Positions 34,582 through 46,628 of a DNA stretch of 64,000 nt are shown here, in pieces. The notes under the pieces were generated by a model. The model was not told the origin of the DNA. It did no database searches and saw nothing but the letters and a program-made list of their open reading frames with translations. Position 1 is the stretch's first letter; every line of letters starts with the position of its first letter. The DNA lies in contig JASAND010026526.1 of NCBI GenBank assembly GCA_030248195.1, positions 1 to 64,000 of the forward strand, given 5' to 3'. This DNA is from Trissonchulus latispiculum. Lineage: Eukaryota; Nematoda; Enoplea; Enoplida; Ironidae. Position numbers and translations under genes: made by a program.

Positions 34582-36474
34582 ATGTGGCTTCAGATCCTTG
34601 CTTTAGTGGTATCCTTCTTAATTCCTTACTTTCCCAGGTTATTTCCCAGCTTTTTCATTTCCTATTTTCCTAGGATATTTTCTAGTTTTTTCTATCGAGT
34701 TGTGTTCTCTCTCCATGCAGTTTTGCTTAGTAAACTCCGCCCCTTCTGCTTTCGTCATAGTGTCGGTTCACTGTTTTGTAATACCTTGAAGGTCCAGTCA
34801 GTAGCAGTTCAAACAGAGGAAACCGACGATAGCTTGTTCGATTCTGACTTCTCTGAGGATAGTCCGTCTTTCTGCACAGAAGTATTCTACGATGCTGAGG
34901 AACCTCCGAATGTCCCTTTCACTGCTGACGGTGCTAGTAGTTCAATTGTTCCTCCCCAAATTGGCACTAATTCCGTCTATGCTCCGAAGTCGGATTTAAG
35001 TTCCTGCTGTTCATCTGAACTATTGGATGATATATGTTCTTCTGGTTATGTCACAGAGTCATCGATATGTCCCATTTTAGATCCCTTGGAGGATAAAGTC
35101 CAATTCTGTTGCCCCAACCAGTTCCCGAAGCTACCTTCGCCCCCACTAACCCCAGTTCCTGATTGTGGGTTCCGTCGTAACGCGTTAGGGCTACCATCTG
35201 TACCGCCATCGCCGAGATCTTATGGGTCCCGGAATTCCGAGAATCGATCGCCTCATAGAACGCGCATCTGCTTGACAGCATCTGGAGAATGCGTGGCAGT
35301 AAAGAAGTGTAGGACAAGGTCGAAGAAGCTTAAGGAGGTCCAGCAGGAAGCAGTCGCCAACAAATCGCAAAGTCTTCGTGCTCAGCTTGATCTATTGTTT
35401 AATCAGGATTGTTCATCCATCCAGAGGGAACCAGCAGGAGAAGAGTTGAACAGTTGTTCACCGCAGACGCCGGAAGAATCCCAGTCGGCAGCATGTAGTG
35501 CCAGAGCCAGTAGAGAAGGCCTGGAGTCTCAGACTGAACCGGAAGGATTTTTGGTGCCTCAACCACAGCTAGGCTCAGTTGTTCAAGGATTTGTTCAGTT
35601 ATTTGGGGAAAAGGCCCAAGTTCAGTCAGCATCGTCCGCCATCCAACATTTGAAGCAGTTTTCAGGTTGCGATCATGAAAACATTCTTGATCATCTTCAT
35701 CAATTCGAAGTTGTCTGCACAGCCCTTCGTTGCTCCGATGAGACAAAGATAAAGTTGTTGCCGTCTACCTTTTCCGGCAAAGCAAAGGAGTTGCTTCGAG
35801 TCCAACAGTCGTATTTGTGGGGTACCTGGTCATCATGGCTGAAGAATATTAGGGAACTCTTCCTCAGTTCTGCTGATTCGCTAGCTGCAACGAAGCTGCT
35901 GAACACCATTGAACAAGGAGGTTCGGAGTCGGGAACCGACTATTACTTGAGATTGCATAAATACTGTCGAGTAGCTTATGGTGACCAGCTGAGCTCCAGC
36001 TTTAATCAGGTTTATTTGGGCAGAGTTTTCGTGCTGGGTTTGAAGGCAGGTATACGCTCCAAAATGTCCGCGTCAGTTGAGTCTTTGGATGAAGCCTTCA
36101 GGCTAGCTCTTTCAGCAGAAAGTACCACCTTACCCTGTGACCGGATTCAGGCGTTCTTGAAAGATAACTCCCGGTCTGTCCCAACAACTACAGTTAAGAG
36201 CCCTCGGCGTTGCTACAATTGTCAGGGAATTGGGCACATTAAGCGGAAGTGTCGTAAGCCTGGTGGTGGTGCCCACAGCCTTGTAAATCGTAATGTGCGT
36301 ACCAGTTGTTCTCCTGCTCAAGAAATAGTAAGGATTCGAGAAGACGGAAGGTCTTTGGAAAACACCAGTGCTAATAAGTTTGAATATGCGAAATCTGCAC
36401 CAACACAGTTGCTTAATTCCTCTTCGCCTGGATGTATGGGGCCTATGTTTACTCCCTGTTTTGCATCGCACTGA
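34582..36474 (+). CDS. gag: Gag-like protein with CCHC zinc knuckle
   Basis: A 630-residue single-exon ORF, the structural protein expected to form the particle that packages element RNA. Residues 1-60 are strongly hydrophobic and aromatic, which is unusual for Gag and suggests membrane association. Residues 60-320 are Ser/Pro/Glu-rich and probably disordered. From about residue 330 to 510 comes a helical capsid-like region (IQHLKQFSGCDHENILDHLH, then FSGKAKELL and YYLRLHKYCR) in the usual retrotransposon Gag order. A CX2CX4HX4C knuckle lies at 544-557 (CYNCQGIGHIKRKC). The ORF ends 73 residues later, with no protease or polymerase in any frame downstream. The ATG follows a leader of about 270 bases after the LTR. 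The frame is open and intact, so it is probably functional. The family (Ty3/gypsy-like or other) cannot be fixed without the polymerase. Confidence 0.88.
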   Translation: MWLQILALVVSFLIPYFPRLFPSFFISYFPRIFSSFFYRVVFSLHAVLLSKLRPFCFRHSVGSLFCNTLKVQSVAVQTEETDDSLFDSDFSEDSPSFCTEVFYDAEEPPNVPFTADGASSSIVPPQIGTNSVYAPKSDLSSCCSSELLDDICSSGYVTESSICPILDPLEDKVQFCCPNQFPKLPSPPLTPVPDCGFRRNALGLPSVPPSPRSYGSRNSENRSPHRTRICLTASGECVAVKKCRTRSKKLKEVQQEAVANKSQSLRAQLDLLFNQDCSSIQREPAGEELNSCSPQTPEESQSAACSARASREGLESQTEPEGFLVPQPQLGSVVQGFVQLFGEKAQVQSASSAIQHLKQFSGCDHENILDHLHQFEVVCTALRCSDETKIKLLPSTFSGKAKELLRVQQSYLWGTWSSWLKNIRELFLSSADSLAATKLLNTIEQGGSESGTDYYLRLHKYCRVAYGDQLSSSFNQVYLGRVFVLGLKAGIRSKMSASVESLDEAFRLALSAESTTLPCDRIQAFLKDNSRSVPTTTVKSPRRCYNCQGIGHIKRKCRKPGGGAHSLVNRNVRTSCSPAQEIVRIREDGRSLENTSANKFEYAKSAPTQLLNSSSPGCMGPMFTPCFASH

Positions 36475-36528
36475 TTCTAACACGATCTGTGACCTTCTTC
36501 AAGCCATTTATGTTAAATAAATTAATTG

Positions 36529-36558
36529 GGAGCTTTAGCTCCAGAGGGCTTTAGCCCT
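36529..36558 (+). ncRNA. Twin hairpins sharing the loop TTTA after gag
   Basis: GGAGC/GCTCC around TTTA at 36529-36542 and AGGGC/GCCCT around TTTA at 36545-36558. Both stems are perfect, only two bases apart, and start 54 bases after the gag stop. It is the same design as the GCGTTT pairs in the LTR: same loop, different stems. It could mark a 3' end, a processing site or a protein site. Confidence 0.65.
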
Positions 36559-36562
36559 GCGA

Positions 36563-39500
36563 TAATTGGCTGACTGAAGGTCAAGATAAGCACAGCAATG
36601 TGGTAGAGTAAACCAAAAAATGTGTGCATGTGTAGAATAGTTTCTATAGCAGTGTGAATTCTAAGAGTTTGTGCGGGATTGCGAGTTGTATACCCAAAAA
36701 TAGGTCGGAGAGTGAGGATTGAGTACTTCGTAGCTATCTAATTGGAACAGATTTTAGTGTATTGACTAGCAACAGTGATTGTGAATAGGGTTAATTGGAA
36801 TATAATATTTGTGGTTATTAATCGAATCGAATCCGAGTCAATCATCCCATATAATATTTAGGAAATCATGCTTCATGCTGCTTTCTTAGTCGATTTTCTG
36901 GTTATCTTAATAATTATTGTTTCTGATGTAGATAGAGGAGTAGGCGTTTTATAGTAGTAGTTATTAAATCTTGTAAATTATAACTAATAGTACGTATAAT
37001 AACTTGTAGTGTAATTGTATATGTACATTTAAAATCTAATTATACTGAGTGTTGATAGTGAAACAGAAACACCTGCATTTCGTAAAGATGTGGTTATAGA
37101 GAAAGTTAGCTTATACGATAAACAGAGCAAGTATGGAAAATGCCGGTTTGTCACTGGCTGGGATTAAGCCAAATGTTCGGTTTCACTTTTTGATCCATCG
37201 AATAATTTAGAAATGCATATCTTGGAGAAAACTTAAGCGTAGACTTGCATTTTCAATACTCAATTACCCGTGTTCATTCCCGCTTTAAGAGAAAATCGGG
37301 GGATTACTGCGACCGAAATCTTAAAATTCAGGCAAGCTTAGTCAACGGTTCGGATTATCATGTTCATACCGCGATTCTGAAGGTAATACATGGCAAAGGC
37401 AATAACTTCATCTCTAAAATACAGATTTGCGCAACTTTTACGCAACTTTTACTTTTATGTTAAGTTTTACTTTTACTTTCACGACTAGTTTATAGGAGAT
37501 CGTATTTGACTTAACTCGAAAGGAGCCGTCACAGTCATTGTAACAGACCCACAAGCGTCGGCGCTCCCAATTGTGACATCTTATCGGAGCTATTTAAGGT
37601 TCTGGTGTTACACGTTCACGCTCATAAACGTTTAAATACACACGTCAGCGCTACAACCCCCGTCTTCAGGCAGTAAGATCCATGGAAGAACTTTGTATAT
37701 TTACGGGAAATTGTTAATAGGCAGGGTTATCTGGAGCCGATATGATCAGTGAACATACTTTGTCTTTCAAATTATCAGTTGATGAATCTGTATGCGAAAA
37801 TTTTGTGAGAACCGAATTCTTTAGGTCCAGGATCCGTAGTATAGGTCCAGCGATCCCAGCCTGTCCAAACCTACCTTTCAAGGTTATCCTGCTTTTATAT
37901 AAATCAGTGCTTAACATTTTATTAAAATGCAGAATTTGTTTTAGTCATTAGGAAGCTTCAAAGTTGCTAATAATTTTCAAATACAGTTCGGACACCAAGT
38001 TATAATTTCTTAACAAACTTCCAAAAATTTGCATTTAATTCGATAACACGTACATATGTAGCAGGAGAGGAACGAACTGAATGGAAGTAAAAGAATGTGA
38101 ATATATATTGAATAACTTTTCTTGTTTTCAAGTATCTCGGATTAAGATTTCGCCATTCTCTTTCTCATCCCTACAGATGCGTGCTATAAAAATTAATACA
38201 ATCATTTCGCTGTCGTATAGTCACAGTTTTCGATCACTTAAACACAGTTTTCAGCTGTCACAAGAAGTTTCGATTTATGACGACTAATGGCGGGTGTGAA
38301 AATTTGTAGTGCAGTGAGTATAGTACAGGGTATTGAGTATTGAAACTTTAAAATGAAATGCTAATTGTGAACATGAACTGAGCACTGCGCTAACTTTTGG
38401 AGTCAACTTGGAAAATGGGGTGACTGTCAGACTTCAGCCCAAAAAGTTAATCCAGCTCAATTAGTTAGATCTGAACTTAGTATAACCATAAAAGTTGAAT
38501 AAGGCTTAACTTAGATTAATTTGAAAACTATCTTGTCATCCACCTTTTGTGGAACTTGGCAATTGAAATTAAATACTTAACCCTAATTTTTGTAAAGAAA
38601 GCAGCTTAGGGATCACTTAATAGCCGTTATACCAGTTTTACTTAGAAACGTTTAATTGATAAGCAAGAGCATTTAGCTTGCCTGTAAAAGGGGACAATAT
38701 TCTACTGTTGAGCCATTTAGACATAATTATGCTTAGTTTGCAGATTCAGAATACTGACAACGTTTTGTAATTACTTAGCTATTGCCAGCGAATTTTCTTT
38801 GACAAGGTAAAATTATAGAATCGCTAAATTGGTTCAAGTCAAGCTATGTACCTCGCAAGTTGATTGACATTTGGCCAGAAACATATATATATATAATTTC
38901 TAAAGTAAGTTAGGACTTGATCAATGGATTGCAGTCAAATTTTGGAGCATCCTTATCTGACCCCGTTTTGCGACACAAAGATTTGCAAGTTATCTAACAA
39001 GTACGATAGAAAATTATATTTATGGTGGCCGGGACGGAACTGACCCTTGGTTAGCGTACCAGCAATCTGGTGCTTTGTACGCAGATATATACTTGAAGTG
39101 AATTCGTAATCAATGAATTGTTCAAAATAATGAGGGCCGATCACAGTTATCTTTGGGGTTGATCCATTTTTGAGTATGAAATCGGTACTTGGTCGTCTCT
39201 TAGTCGTCTCCAAAATTCAGTTTGATTCAACTCAAATCGGCTTCCATAATGTGAATCAGCTTCTATGAACCTGCACGCATCGATAAGTAGCTGTTCAGTA
39301 ACTGAGATGTAAATAACTGTAGAGCATCTAATTAAACGTCAAAAGAGTTATTGAGGGTGAAATTCAGTGAAACCTTCGGGGCATATGTGTTTTGCTTACA
39401 ATTTTTGAAAACTATCAGGGATAGTCGATTCCTTTTACTCCAGGAAAATATTTTACTAACTAAGTTTAAGGTGACAGTCGCTTTCAAACCAAGTAGTCTA

Positions 39501-42500
39501 GTCATAACCCGGGACGTATAAGCCATCAGCACTTCATTCAGCAAAGTATGTGACTACCTTGTCTTAATTTTCTGAAAAACCTAGGCTGTCCTTGTACCGC
39601 AATTTCAATATTGATCGTTTAACTATAAATGATATCTACAAATACCAATTAATCTGATTCATATTGATAATTTAGTTGCCCGGAAATAGGAATCAAGAAT
39701 TTTTAAGCTTTTCGCTGTGCGAATAGAATTATCGGAAGCTACAATTTGGAACAGGACATTTGAAATTAATTCATTTTTCTTTCAAATTCAATATAAAAGT
39801 CAATTTACTAAGTAGATTTAGACTAAACACTTAAGGGTCCCAGAACTCCTGAAAGTTTAAGGAAATGACTTAGAACGCAGACCACTTGTTTTGCTAACTA
39901 AATGAAAAGGATTAAGTTAATAAGTAATATTAATTGGATAATGTCCCTAGTTTGAGGACACGATTCAAACCACTTCAACCAGCAACCTATTAATACATTG
40001 GCGAGTCTTAATATGGAACTGATAGCGTTTGAGATGTACAACAGTTCGTCCTATAGCTGTATATCGCTATGTAACAGTGTGTGCAAATTTCTCTCATTCT
40101 CTAATAATCCCTGTTTTTGTCCATGACAGAAAACGCTTAAGAAGAAGCATGATCTAACCATTTAACACAGTTCTGACGTGCACAGTCCGTGAAGTTGTAC
40201 CCAGAGATTTCAGTAATTCCGGTGTCACAGCAGCGAGAATAGGATACTTTGGAAATCGTAATCGGATTGTTTGAGCACGAATCTCTCCCAATTCATGCAA
40301 GAAATTCTAAAGAGACGTTAACAAGCAGTTTAGGACAGTTCCTTAGGGCTATTTTTAGACTTTTGCATTTTGTCTTTCTGTTTGCGAGAAGTGAGCTCCC
40401 AACTAGAAAATTTTGACCAAATCAGACGAATTTATATAATAAAAATAGCTTTGAGAAGACGCTTCTTTTAACACCTTAACTCGTCGCTTTTCTTTAGTTT
40501 TTTTTATATATACGCCGACAAATCCATGAAGCTCATTCTGAGCTTTTAAATAATATTAAAAGTCTCGCGCTCACTACCCCGATCTCAGGAGTGAAATTGA
40601 TACAAGGGCTGATTTTCAATCCTCCTACAAAAGTTAGTGTTAATCAAAAGCACAAGATCATATACTCCATAATTAATTAAAAATAATAATAATCCAATTT
40701 AGTTTGATTATCGAGGTTGATTCAAGTTTAACTTTTATTATAAATGTCATGCTGTGTCTTGCCATTCATATCTTTTGGATTATGGAACTGTCAAAAAGCT
40801 GAACATGTATTTTTATCCTAATCTTGGCAAGGATTAAGAACTATTAGTGTTCGTTATTCCAATTTTACCAAAACTTATTTGAAAGTATTAAACGTGAGAG
40901 CATTAAAGTTTGCCTCTGAAACTTTTAAATGTCATTAACTCTACATTTGTCGTATGCAAAAATTTAGTTAACTGCGAAAGAAAATATGAGAAAAGCTGCC
41001 AATTTTCCAATAAATAGTTTAGTGTTAGTCAGTTAGAGATTAATATCTTAAGCTGATAGTTTTCGTCTAAACATCATAAGAGAACGATGTAAAGTGCACG
41101 TTTTCTGACTGCGTGTTTGGTCAAAAGCAATTTAAAAGCATATTATGAATTATGATATTGAAACCTATACACTAGAACTTCGGAATAGTTTCAGTTAATA
41201 TTCGGTTAGCAATGAATGGTGCAAAAATAGCCAACCTAGCTCACAGACGAAACAAAATATTTTATAATTATAATGTTTATAATTAGCTGGGGAATAAACC
41301 CTGGTGTAAGAGTAGCCTACAGTCTTAATCACTGCCCAAACCTTTGGTAACCATTTTCGATTGCACTCTCAACCGAGGTTGATGCACAAAGCCTAACTGT
41401 CCCAAGCAAATGGAATTTGTGGTAATCGAGATTAACCTTAGGTTGTTCATCTCTGAACATAGAAGCAACATTTAATGTTTAAGTTTCTTTCTTTGACACT
41501 GCTTAATTTCAAAATGTATTAGAGCAATTCGACATATAATTAGCGAATGCGTAAGTTGCACGCCAACCTCACTAATCGGTATGTAGTTGCGGAATAGGTA
41601 TTGGAAATACAAATACAAATTACATTCGGGTGTATTGTCAGACTTGAAAATTTCTTGAGTGTCAGGTTTAGTACAACCCCCATGGGAGACAGATTCGAGT
41701 CGGAGGTATCAAAGTAAATTTTGTAGAGAAATAATGAAAAAACGCCTGCTGGCCCGCGTTTTTACTCATTTTCTTAAAGTAAATATTGTGTTGACAATCG
41801 GAGTGACACTGAGAACTATATCCGAAGCCGTGTCTAACATAAAACTACAGCTGTTTTTAGAAGAATATTATTAGTCCAGCTATAATAGGATGTCTGCTAT
41901 CGAGACTGCAAACAGAACGTGGGTATTTCTTCCCAAACCCAGGCTGATCTCATAGTTAGTTAATTAGTATTGATAACGGCTAGTGTTTATAATTAATACT
42001 AATGCTGATTATTACTGATTACTGATAATATTATTTCCAAGACTATCATAATAATGATTTCGATAGGCATTTTCGTCGTACGCATAGAATTATAAAGGAA
42101 TGTTCGAAAATAGTTTCAGGCAAAATTCTAATCGCTACGATCCAAATTCGTGGAAGATGTCAAACTTCCGTTCCCGTTACTTGTTTTTAAGAAGGATTAC
42201 TATGCTTGTTTAAACAAAAGTGTTCTCAAACTTAACTTAACCTTAACATACCGCTTCAATACCTCTCTTTTATAGACGTTTTATGGAAAACCGATGGCTT
42301 TTTAGATGGCCACAGCCTGATGAGGTTAATGTTTAATCAGAATATTTCGTATACTCTTAGCATTATAAATCGGCAGTAAGTCTTCACCTATTAGACAACT
42401 CCAGGTCGAAATTCACTAGGCTGACAAAAGCTCGAGGATCACTGTGAAACATTCATAAATTATTGTCCGTTGGCTAAAATGAACCGAATTTGGAAGAGAG

Positions 42501-44900
42501 AAAGAGAATGAGAGAGTGAGATAAAATTGATTTTGCCAAAGTTGTCCCGTTTCGCCTCCTCTAGGTATTTCCAAATTCCGCGCGTTATCAGATTAACAGT
42601 TAGGTTTTTATGAAGGCAAATTTATAATTTATCAACCATGAGATGAAGGGCCTATTTCCAAATGACTGCTTAGCAAAGCTTTGTGTAAAACGATGTAAAA
42701 GCAGAAATTTGCAGTCATATGCAGTTATATCGAAAGTTTGGATAATCTATCACATTTCTCTGTTTAAAGCTGATCTCACAACTGTGCGGGATTTTCAGTA
42801 TGGGTAATCATTGCATCATAATAAACCTGTTCTTAATTGTGTGCTTGTTTTGGGAAAAGAAATATTTCGCGTTGTCAAGATGTCGCAACTACCTTTTCGT
42901 ATCTGAAATTGCCAACGGCGAACGTTGAAAATAAGCAGTTTTACATTCTCAGAAGTCATTTTTACTAAGAACCAATAAAGAGATGGAACTGCTACCTATC
43001 AATTGAAAATTAATTGAAGTAATTTCTTTACATTTAAAACTCAGGATTGAAGAGTTTCTCATGCACCAAAACAGGACAGAAGCCGTCAAAGGCAAGCAGG
43101 GTTGGGATTTCCTATACTTTTCCTATACCTTCAATCAGTATAAGTTAATAATCCTTATCTTCAAATTTTTAGTGTACGCCGCCGAAACTTTGCATGCAAA
43201 GCAGCAAAATGGAAATGCACTCTTCCAGCAGAATTGCTACTCACAACGCTGTGTTTGTCCAATTGCTTTAAAATTTGGTACCGTCTGTCTAAACTAGTGT
43301 ATCTAACGACCCATCAAATTTGAGCGCTCAAGTCTGACCAAAAAGAATTATCTTGGTCTTTCAAAACAAACTTGCCCGTATTAGGACCTTGCCCATAATA
43401 GGACCACCCCATCTAAATTATCACTTCGGGAAGTAAGCAAAAATAATTGTAGGCACAAAAAATTTCTGATGTGCAGAATAAGACCTAGGCGATATAACTC
43501 ATTGAGACAACATCAATGGAAATTGAGTCGTACGTCGATCTTTTGTAGTCAATTCCAAAATGAAATAAGCTCGAAGCAAACACGGAACCGTTTGGTGAAA
43601 CCGTCGTATTTGTCAAACGGCGAAGGTTAGAGAAGCCACAGTTAGTTAAATCAGGCAAGGACAGAAAATATCTTAGAGCTTCTTCCATGATGCAGCGGAG
43701 CAAGGCTGGACCTCAAAATTTAAGCTGTAGTCTCCAGCATTCTAAAATCTCACGACCCACTAACAATTTTCGGTCAAATTAGATTGGCACCCTGGCTTTT
43801 CTAGCTTCTAAGCAATTGTCAGGATGCAATAGGCTGAAGCGGCAAAATTTTATGCTGCGAAACAGTTCAACGCATAGTAGCAAGAAAGTAAAGTTTTAAA
43901 AGAGATAAGGTTATGACTTCATCTCAGCGCAGTTCCTAGTTTTGTAGCATTAGATAAAGATAGACGAACGATCTGAGCTGACGCAATTTTGAGTGCTGGA
44001 TAATAAACCGCCGTATACTACTGATTTAGAGTCTAATATTTTTGATCAAAGAATTATGCTGATTTAAAGGTCTTTAACGGATTTAATGTATCTTATCTCC
44101 TAAATAGCCTGATGCAAAGAAATTCAAATTTTTGGCTAACAGATTGTTAAAAGAGAGCATACATATTCTGTTTGTAATTATTGATTCTATATTTGGTTGG
44201 CGCGGTCAATTACTGTCATTTTTTCTAACATTTCCTAAATGCTAAAAATGAAAGGCTTCGTTCAAAGCTAAGATATTAAGAGCAATAACTGCATGATACA
44301 GCAACAGTTAGCAATAGGTCCTATCATATTTTCACCAGGATAATTTTGATTCGTCTTAACACAATAACTGAGGATCTATCACATGCGAGCTAAGATCAGC
44401 GTAAGTCATTCACTAAATAAAAATCACGATCAGCTGATTTTTGCAATATGCGTGAAATGGACATAAGTGTTTGGCTATAAATGTTTTCTAATCAAACTTG
44501 GCTGTGATGACTGATGAGTGCAAATCGCAAAGAGTGCATATCAAGTGACTGAGTGAACTTGCTTTGGTTACAGTAACCGCTGAAAGTGACTGAGTGTCTT
44601 ATAACACAAGATCTGATTTCTAGACTAAAAGCATGTTTTCTCGCAGTACCAGTGGAGTTCACAGGCAAGCAGTTGGGCCCAACTGGTTTGTTAGGAACGA
44701 TGCTGCGGATAACGGCTCTCTACAATACTCCTACAGAAGGCACGGTGGATCTGCTTAAATGCAGTGTGTCATACTGTAGTGTAGCAAACTTAAGTGAATT
44801 CACTTCACTTACAGCAGTAAACTTGTCTGAAAAGTCTGGAAATATTATCATGAGACGGATGATTATCTTTTGCAAATTGCTTATGTAGTTTGGTGCAGGC
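36563..44900. other. Long non-coding interior of the LTR element
   Basis: About 8.3 kb, AT-rich, between gag and the NADAR gene, exactly where pol would be expected. All open frames are under about 105 codons and none shows RT, RNase H or integrase motifs. I noticed no strong hairpins and no obvious repeats. Confidence 0.6.
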
Positions 44901-44913
44901 ACTGCCATTGCAG

Positions 44914-44947
44914 TGATCATCGAGACACGGGGTCTCCCATATGATCA
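44914..44947 (+). ncRNA. ACGGG-loop hairpin, copy 1 (upstream of NADAR gene)
   Basis: The outer stem TGATCAT (44914-44920) pairs with ATGATCA (44941-44947). The inner stem GAGAC (44922-44926) pairs with GTCTC (44932-44936) around ACGGG. Between inner and outer stems there is one base on the 5' side and CCAT on the 3' side. Confidence 0.8.
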
Positions 44948-45081
44948 ACTGTACATGGCGTCTGCGCTACCAACTCCAGGTTGAAATTATGTTTCAAAGT
45001 GTCTAAATTTGAACTATAGACTTTTACTGATAATAGACAATTTTCGCTTGTAGTCTTGACGACAAGGATATACCATCGCTG

Positions 45082-45115
45082 TGATCGCCGAGACACGGGG
45101 TCTCCCTTGCGATCA
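45082..45115 (+). ncRNA. ACGGG-loop hairpin, copy 2 (upstream of NADAR gene)
   Basis: The architecture is identical to copy 1. The outer stem is TGATCGC/GCGATCA, so two base pairs differ from copy 1 and both changes are compensated (A-T to G-C and T-A to C-G). The inner stem and loop are unchanged. About 25 bases downstream are also similar to those after copy 1. Confidence 0.85.
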
Positions 45116-45174
45116 ACTGTGTATGGCATCTGCGTTGTCGAGTCTTGCAAACTTACCCCTAATATGTCCTCAAA

Positions 45175-45191
45175 TTTTAACTTTGCTTTAG
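45175..45191 (+). promoter_or_regulatory. Candidate 3' splice site before the NADAR ORF
   Basis: A T-rich tract ending TTTGCTTTAG lies ten bases before the ATG at 45202. It could join the ORF to a leader exon from the LTR donor at 33958, or to a spliced leader if the host trans-splices. Confidence 0.4.
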
Positions 45192-45201
45192 ATATTCAAT
45201 C

Positions 45202-46287
45202 ATGCCGTCTATTATACCTTTTTGTGGAGAAAACAACTTTCTTTCAAACATGCACCAATGCGTTGTAACCAAAGCAGGAAGACAGTTCCAGTCTTCAGAA
45301 GCACCGTATCAGTTTGGCAAGGCCTGGATTGCAGAAGACAACTATATCGCTGATAAAATAACATTTTCGAAGACGGGATTTGAAGCCAAGAGACTGTCAA
45401 AGCAAATCAAAGGTATTAGGTCAGCCCAATGGGAGCAGTGTAAATCTGCGATAATCGAAGGTGTTGTATATTCCAAATTCTTTCAAAATGCGGACCTAAC
45501 TGAACGTTTATTAGACACTGGATCATCTATTCTGATTGAGGCTGCCTCAGATAGCATACCGCCTCACCGAAGAGATTTATTCTATGGCGCTGGACTTACT
45601 AAACAGGAACTGCTTCGAGCCAACCCTTGCAGGTACCCTGGTCAAAATATCTTGGGACAGGTACTGATGAACATCCGGCACTCTATCCGGGAGAATGAAT
45701 TCACGAAACTCCTGGTCATTACCGATTCCCAGGGCTACCGTTTGCCACCCAGTGACAGCAAACAAATTAAGATTGTTCCTGTAAGTGGCGCAAAAGTCCA
45801 AGATCTCATCAAGATTGCAAGCTTGGCCATGCACGAAAATTACCGTGGGTGTGTCATCCTTGGAGGCACAAATAACATCGCTATCAACCCTTGGATTCCA
45901 GTGCGCTGTCGGGACGGCGCCCAACAACCGAAGAAAACATCATCGATAATGCGACAGTTTCGAGGCCTAAAACGCCTGAGCCAGCACAATCCTTCGGCAC
46001 AAATTTGGATTGGAGAAATTCCTCCACGATTTGACCAACCCCATAACCTTCCCAAACGACCAAGCCGGTTTCAGCTTGCGGTCAAACGTATAAACAAGGA
46101 GTTGCAAGCACTGACCATGTCCCTTCAGAATTCTGGCATTCGAGTGAAATTATTCCCTATGTATGAGGACTTCAACGATCCAGCATACTTCAGAACCTTG
46201 GAAGATGGAACCATTGACCTTCATTTTAATGATTCTGGTGGGCGTAAGCTGCTGGGCATGCTGGAGTCGTTGGCGGACGGTTGCTAA
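45202..46287 (+). CDS. NADAR domain fused to an SGNH-hydrolase-like domain
   Basis: A 361-residue single-exon ORF. Residues 1-165 match the NADAR/YbiA layout, a family acting on ADP-ribosyl or nucleotide-derived groups: FCGENNFLSN (7-16), SSEAPYQFGKA (31-41), QWEQCK (76-81), KFFQNADL (92-99), NILGQVLMNIR (149-159). Residues 166-361 look like an SGNH/GDSL hydrolase: a DS nucleophile block TDSQG (174-178), GGTNN (221-225) as the third block, and DLHFNDSG (339-346) with the Asp/His pair. This is not a retroelement enzyme but cargo. It may counter ADP-ribosylation-based defence or remove a nucleic-acid or protein modification, which is inference. The ORF is intact and framed by ACGGG-loop hairpins 87 bases before and 8 bases after. 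NADAR confidence is high; the SGNH call is moderate because the motifs are short. Confidence 0.8.
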   Translation: MPSIIPFCGENNFLSNMHQCVVTKAGRQFQSSEAPYQFGKAWIAEDNYIADKITFSKTGFEAKRLSKQIKGIRSAQWEQCKSAIIEGVVYSKFFQNADLTERLLDTGSSILIEAASDSIPPHRRDLFYGAGLTKQELLRANPCRYPGQNILGQVLMNIRHSIRENEFTKLLVITDSQGYRLPPSDSKQIKIVPVSGAKVQDLIKIASLAMHENYRGCVILGGTNNIAINPWIPVRCRDGAQQPKKTSSIMRQFRGLKRLSQHNPSAQIWIGEIPPRFDQPHNLPKRPSRFQLAVKRINKELQALTMSLQNSGIRVKLFPMYEDFNDPAYFRTLEDGTIDLHFNDSGGRKLLGMLESLADGC

Positions 46288-46295
46288 TCCTTTTA

Positions 46296-46337
46296 TCCGC
46301 TTTATCGAGACACGGGGTCTCCCATGGTAAATGCGGA
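46296..46337 (+). ncRNA. ACGGG-loop hairpin, copy 3 (downstream of NADAR gene)
   Basis: The inner GAGAC/GTCTC stem and ACGGG loop are as in copies 1 and 2. The outer stem is different in sequence, TCCGCTTTA (46296-46304) with TAAATGCGGA (46328-46337), nine pairs with one bulged T. It starts eight bases after the NADAR stop codon. Confidence 0.8.
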
Positions 46338-46628
46338 GAAGTGGGATTGTTTCCGTCCGTTGATTGCTCGTGTCATGATCGGTGGCCCAGTTCCCCACAG
46401 CAGCAATTTTGTACAAATATACGCTGTTAATATTGTTAATTTGTATATGTATGCATATGAATTGTACCTATGATATGTAATTTTTTGTGTGGGTATTAGT
46501 TAAAAACGAAAGGAAACGGTTTTCCGCTAAAAATATTGTTCTTGACTTTTGTACAGAAAGACTGTGATGGATCACTAATTGTACCATTCCCCCCGAAAAT
46601 GAGGAAACGAAACTTGATGAAGAAGAAT

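Noticed and set aside
34582..34760. Signal peptide and secreted protein reading of the gag N-terminus
   Set aside because: The start is hydrophobic, but the downstream capsid-like region and CCHC knuckle fit Gag. I note the hydrophobic region as an oddity only.
44586..44888. 100-codon plus-strand frame upstream of the NADAR gene
   Set aside because: No recognisable domain and no support beyond being open.
36563..44900. Possible pol gene in the LTR element
   Set aside because: No frame over about 105 codons and no catalytic motifs of RT, RNase H or integrase that I can see.
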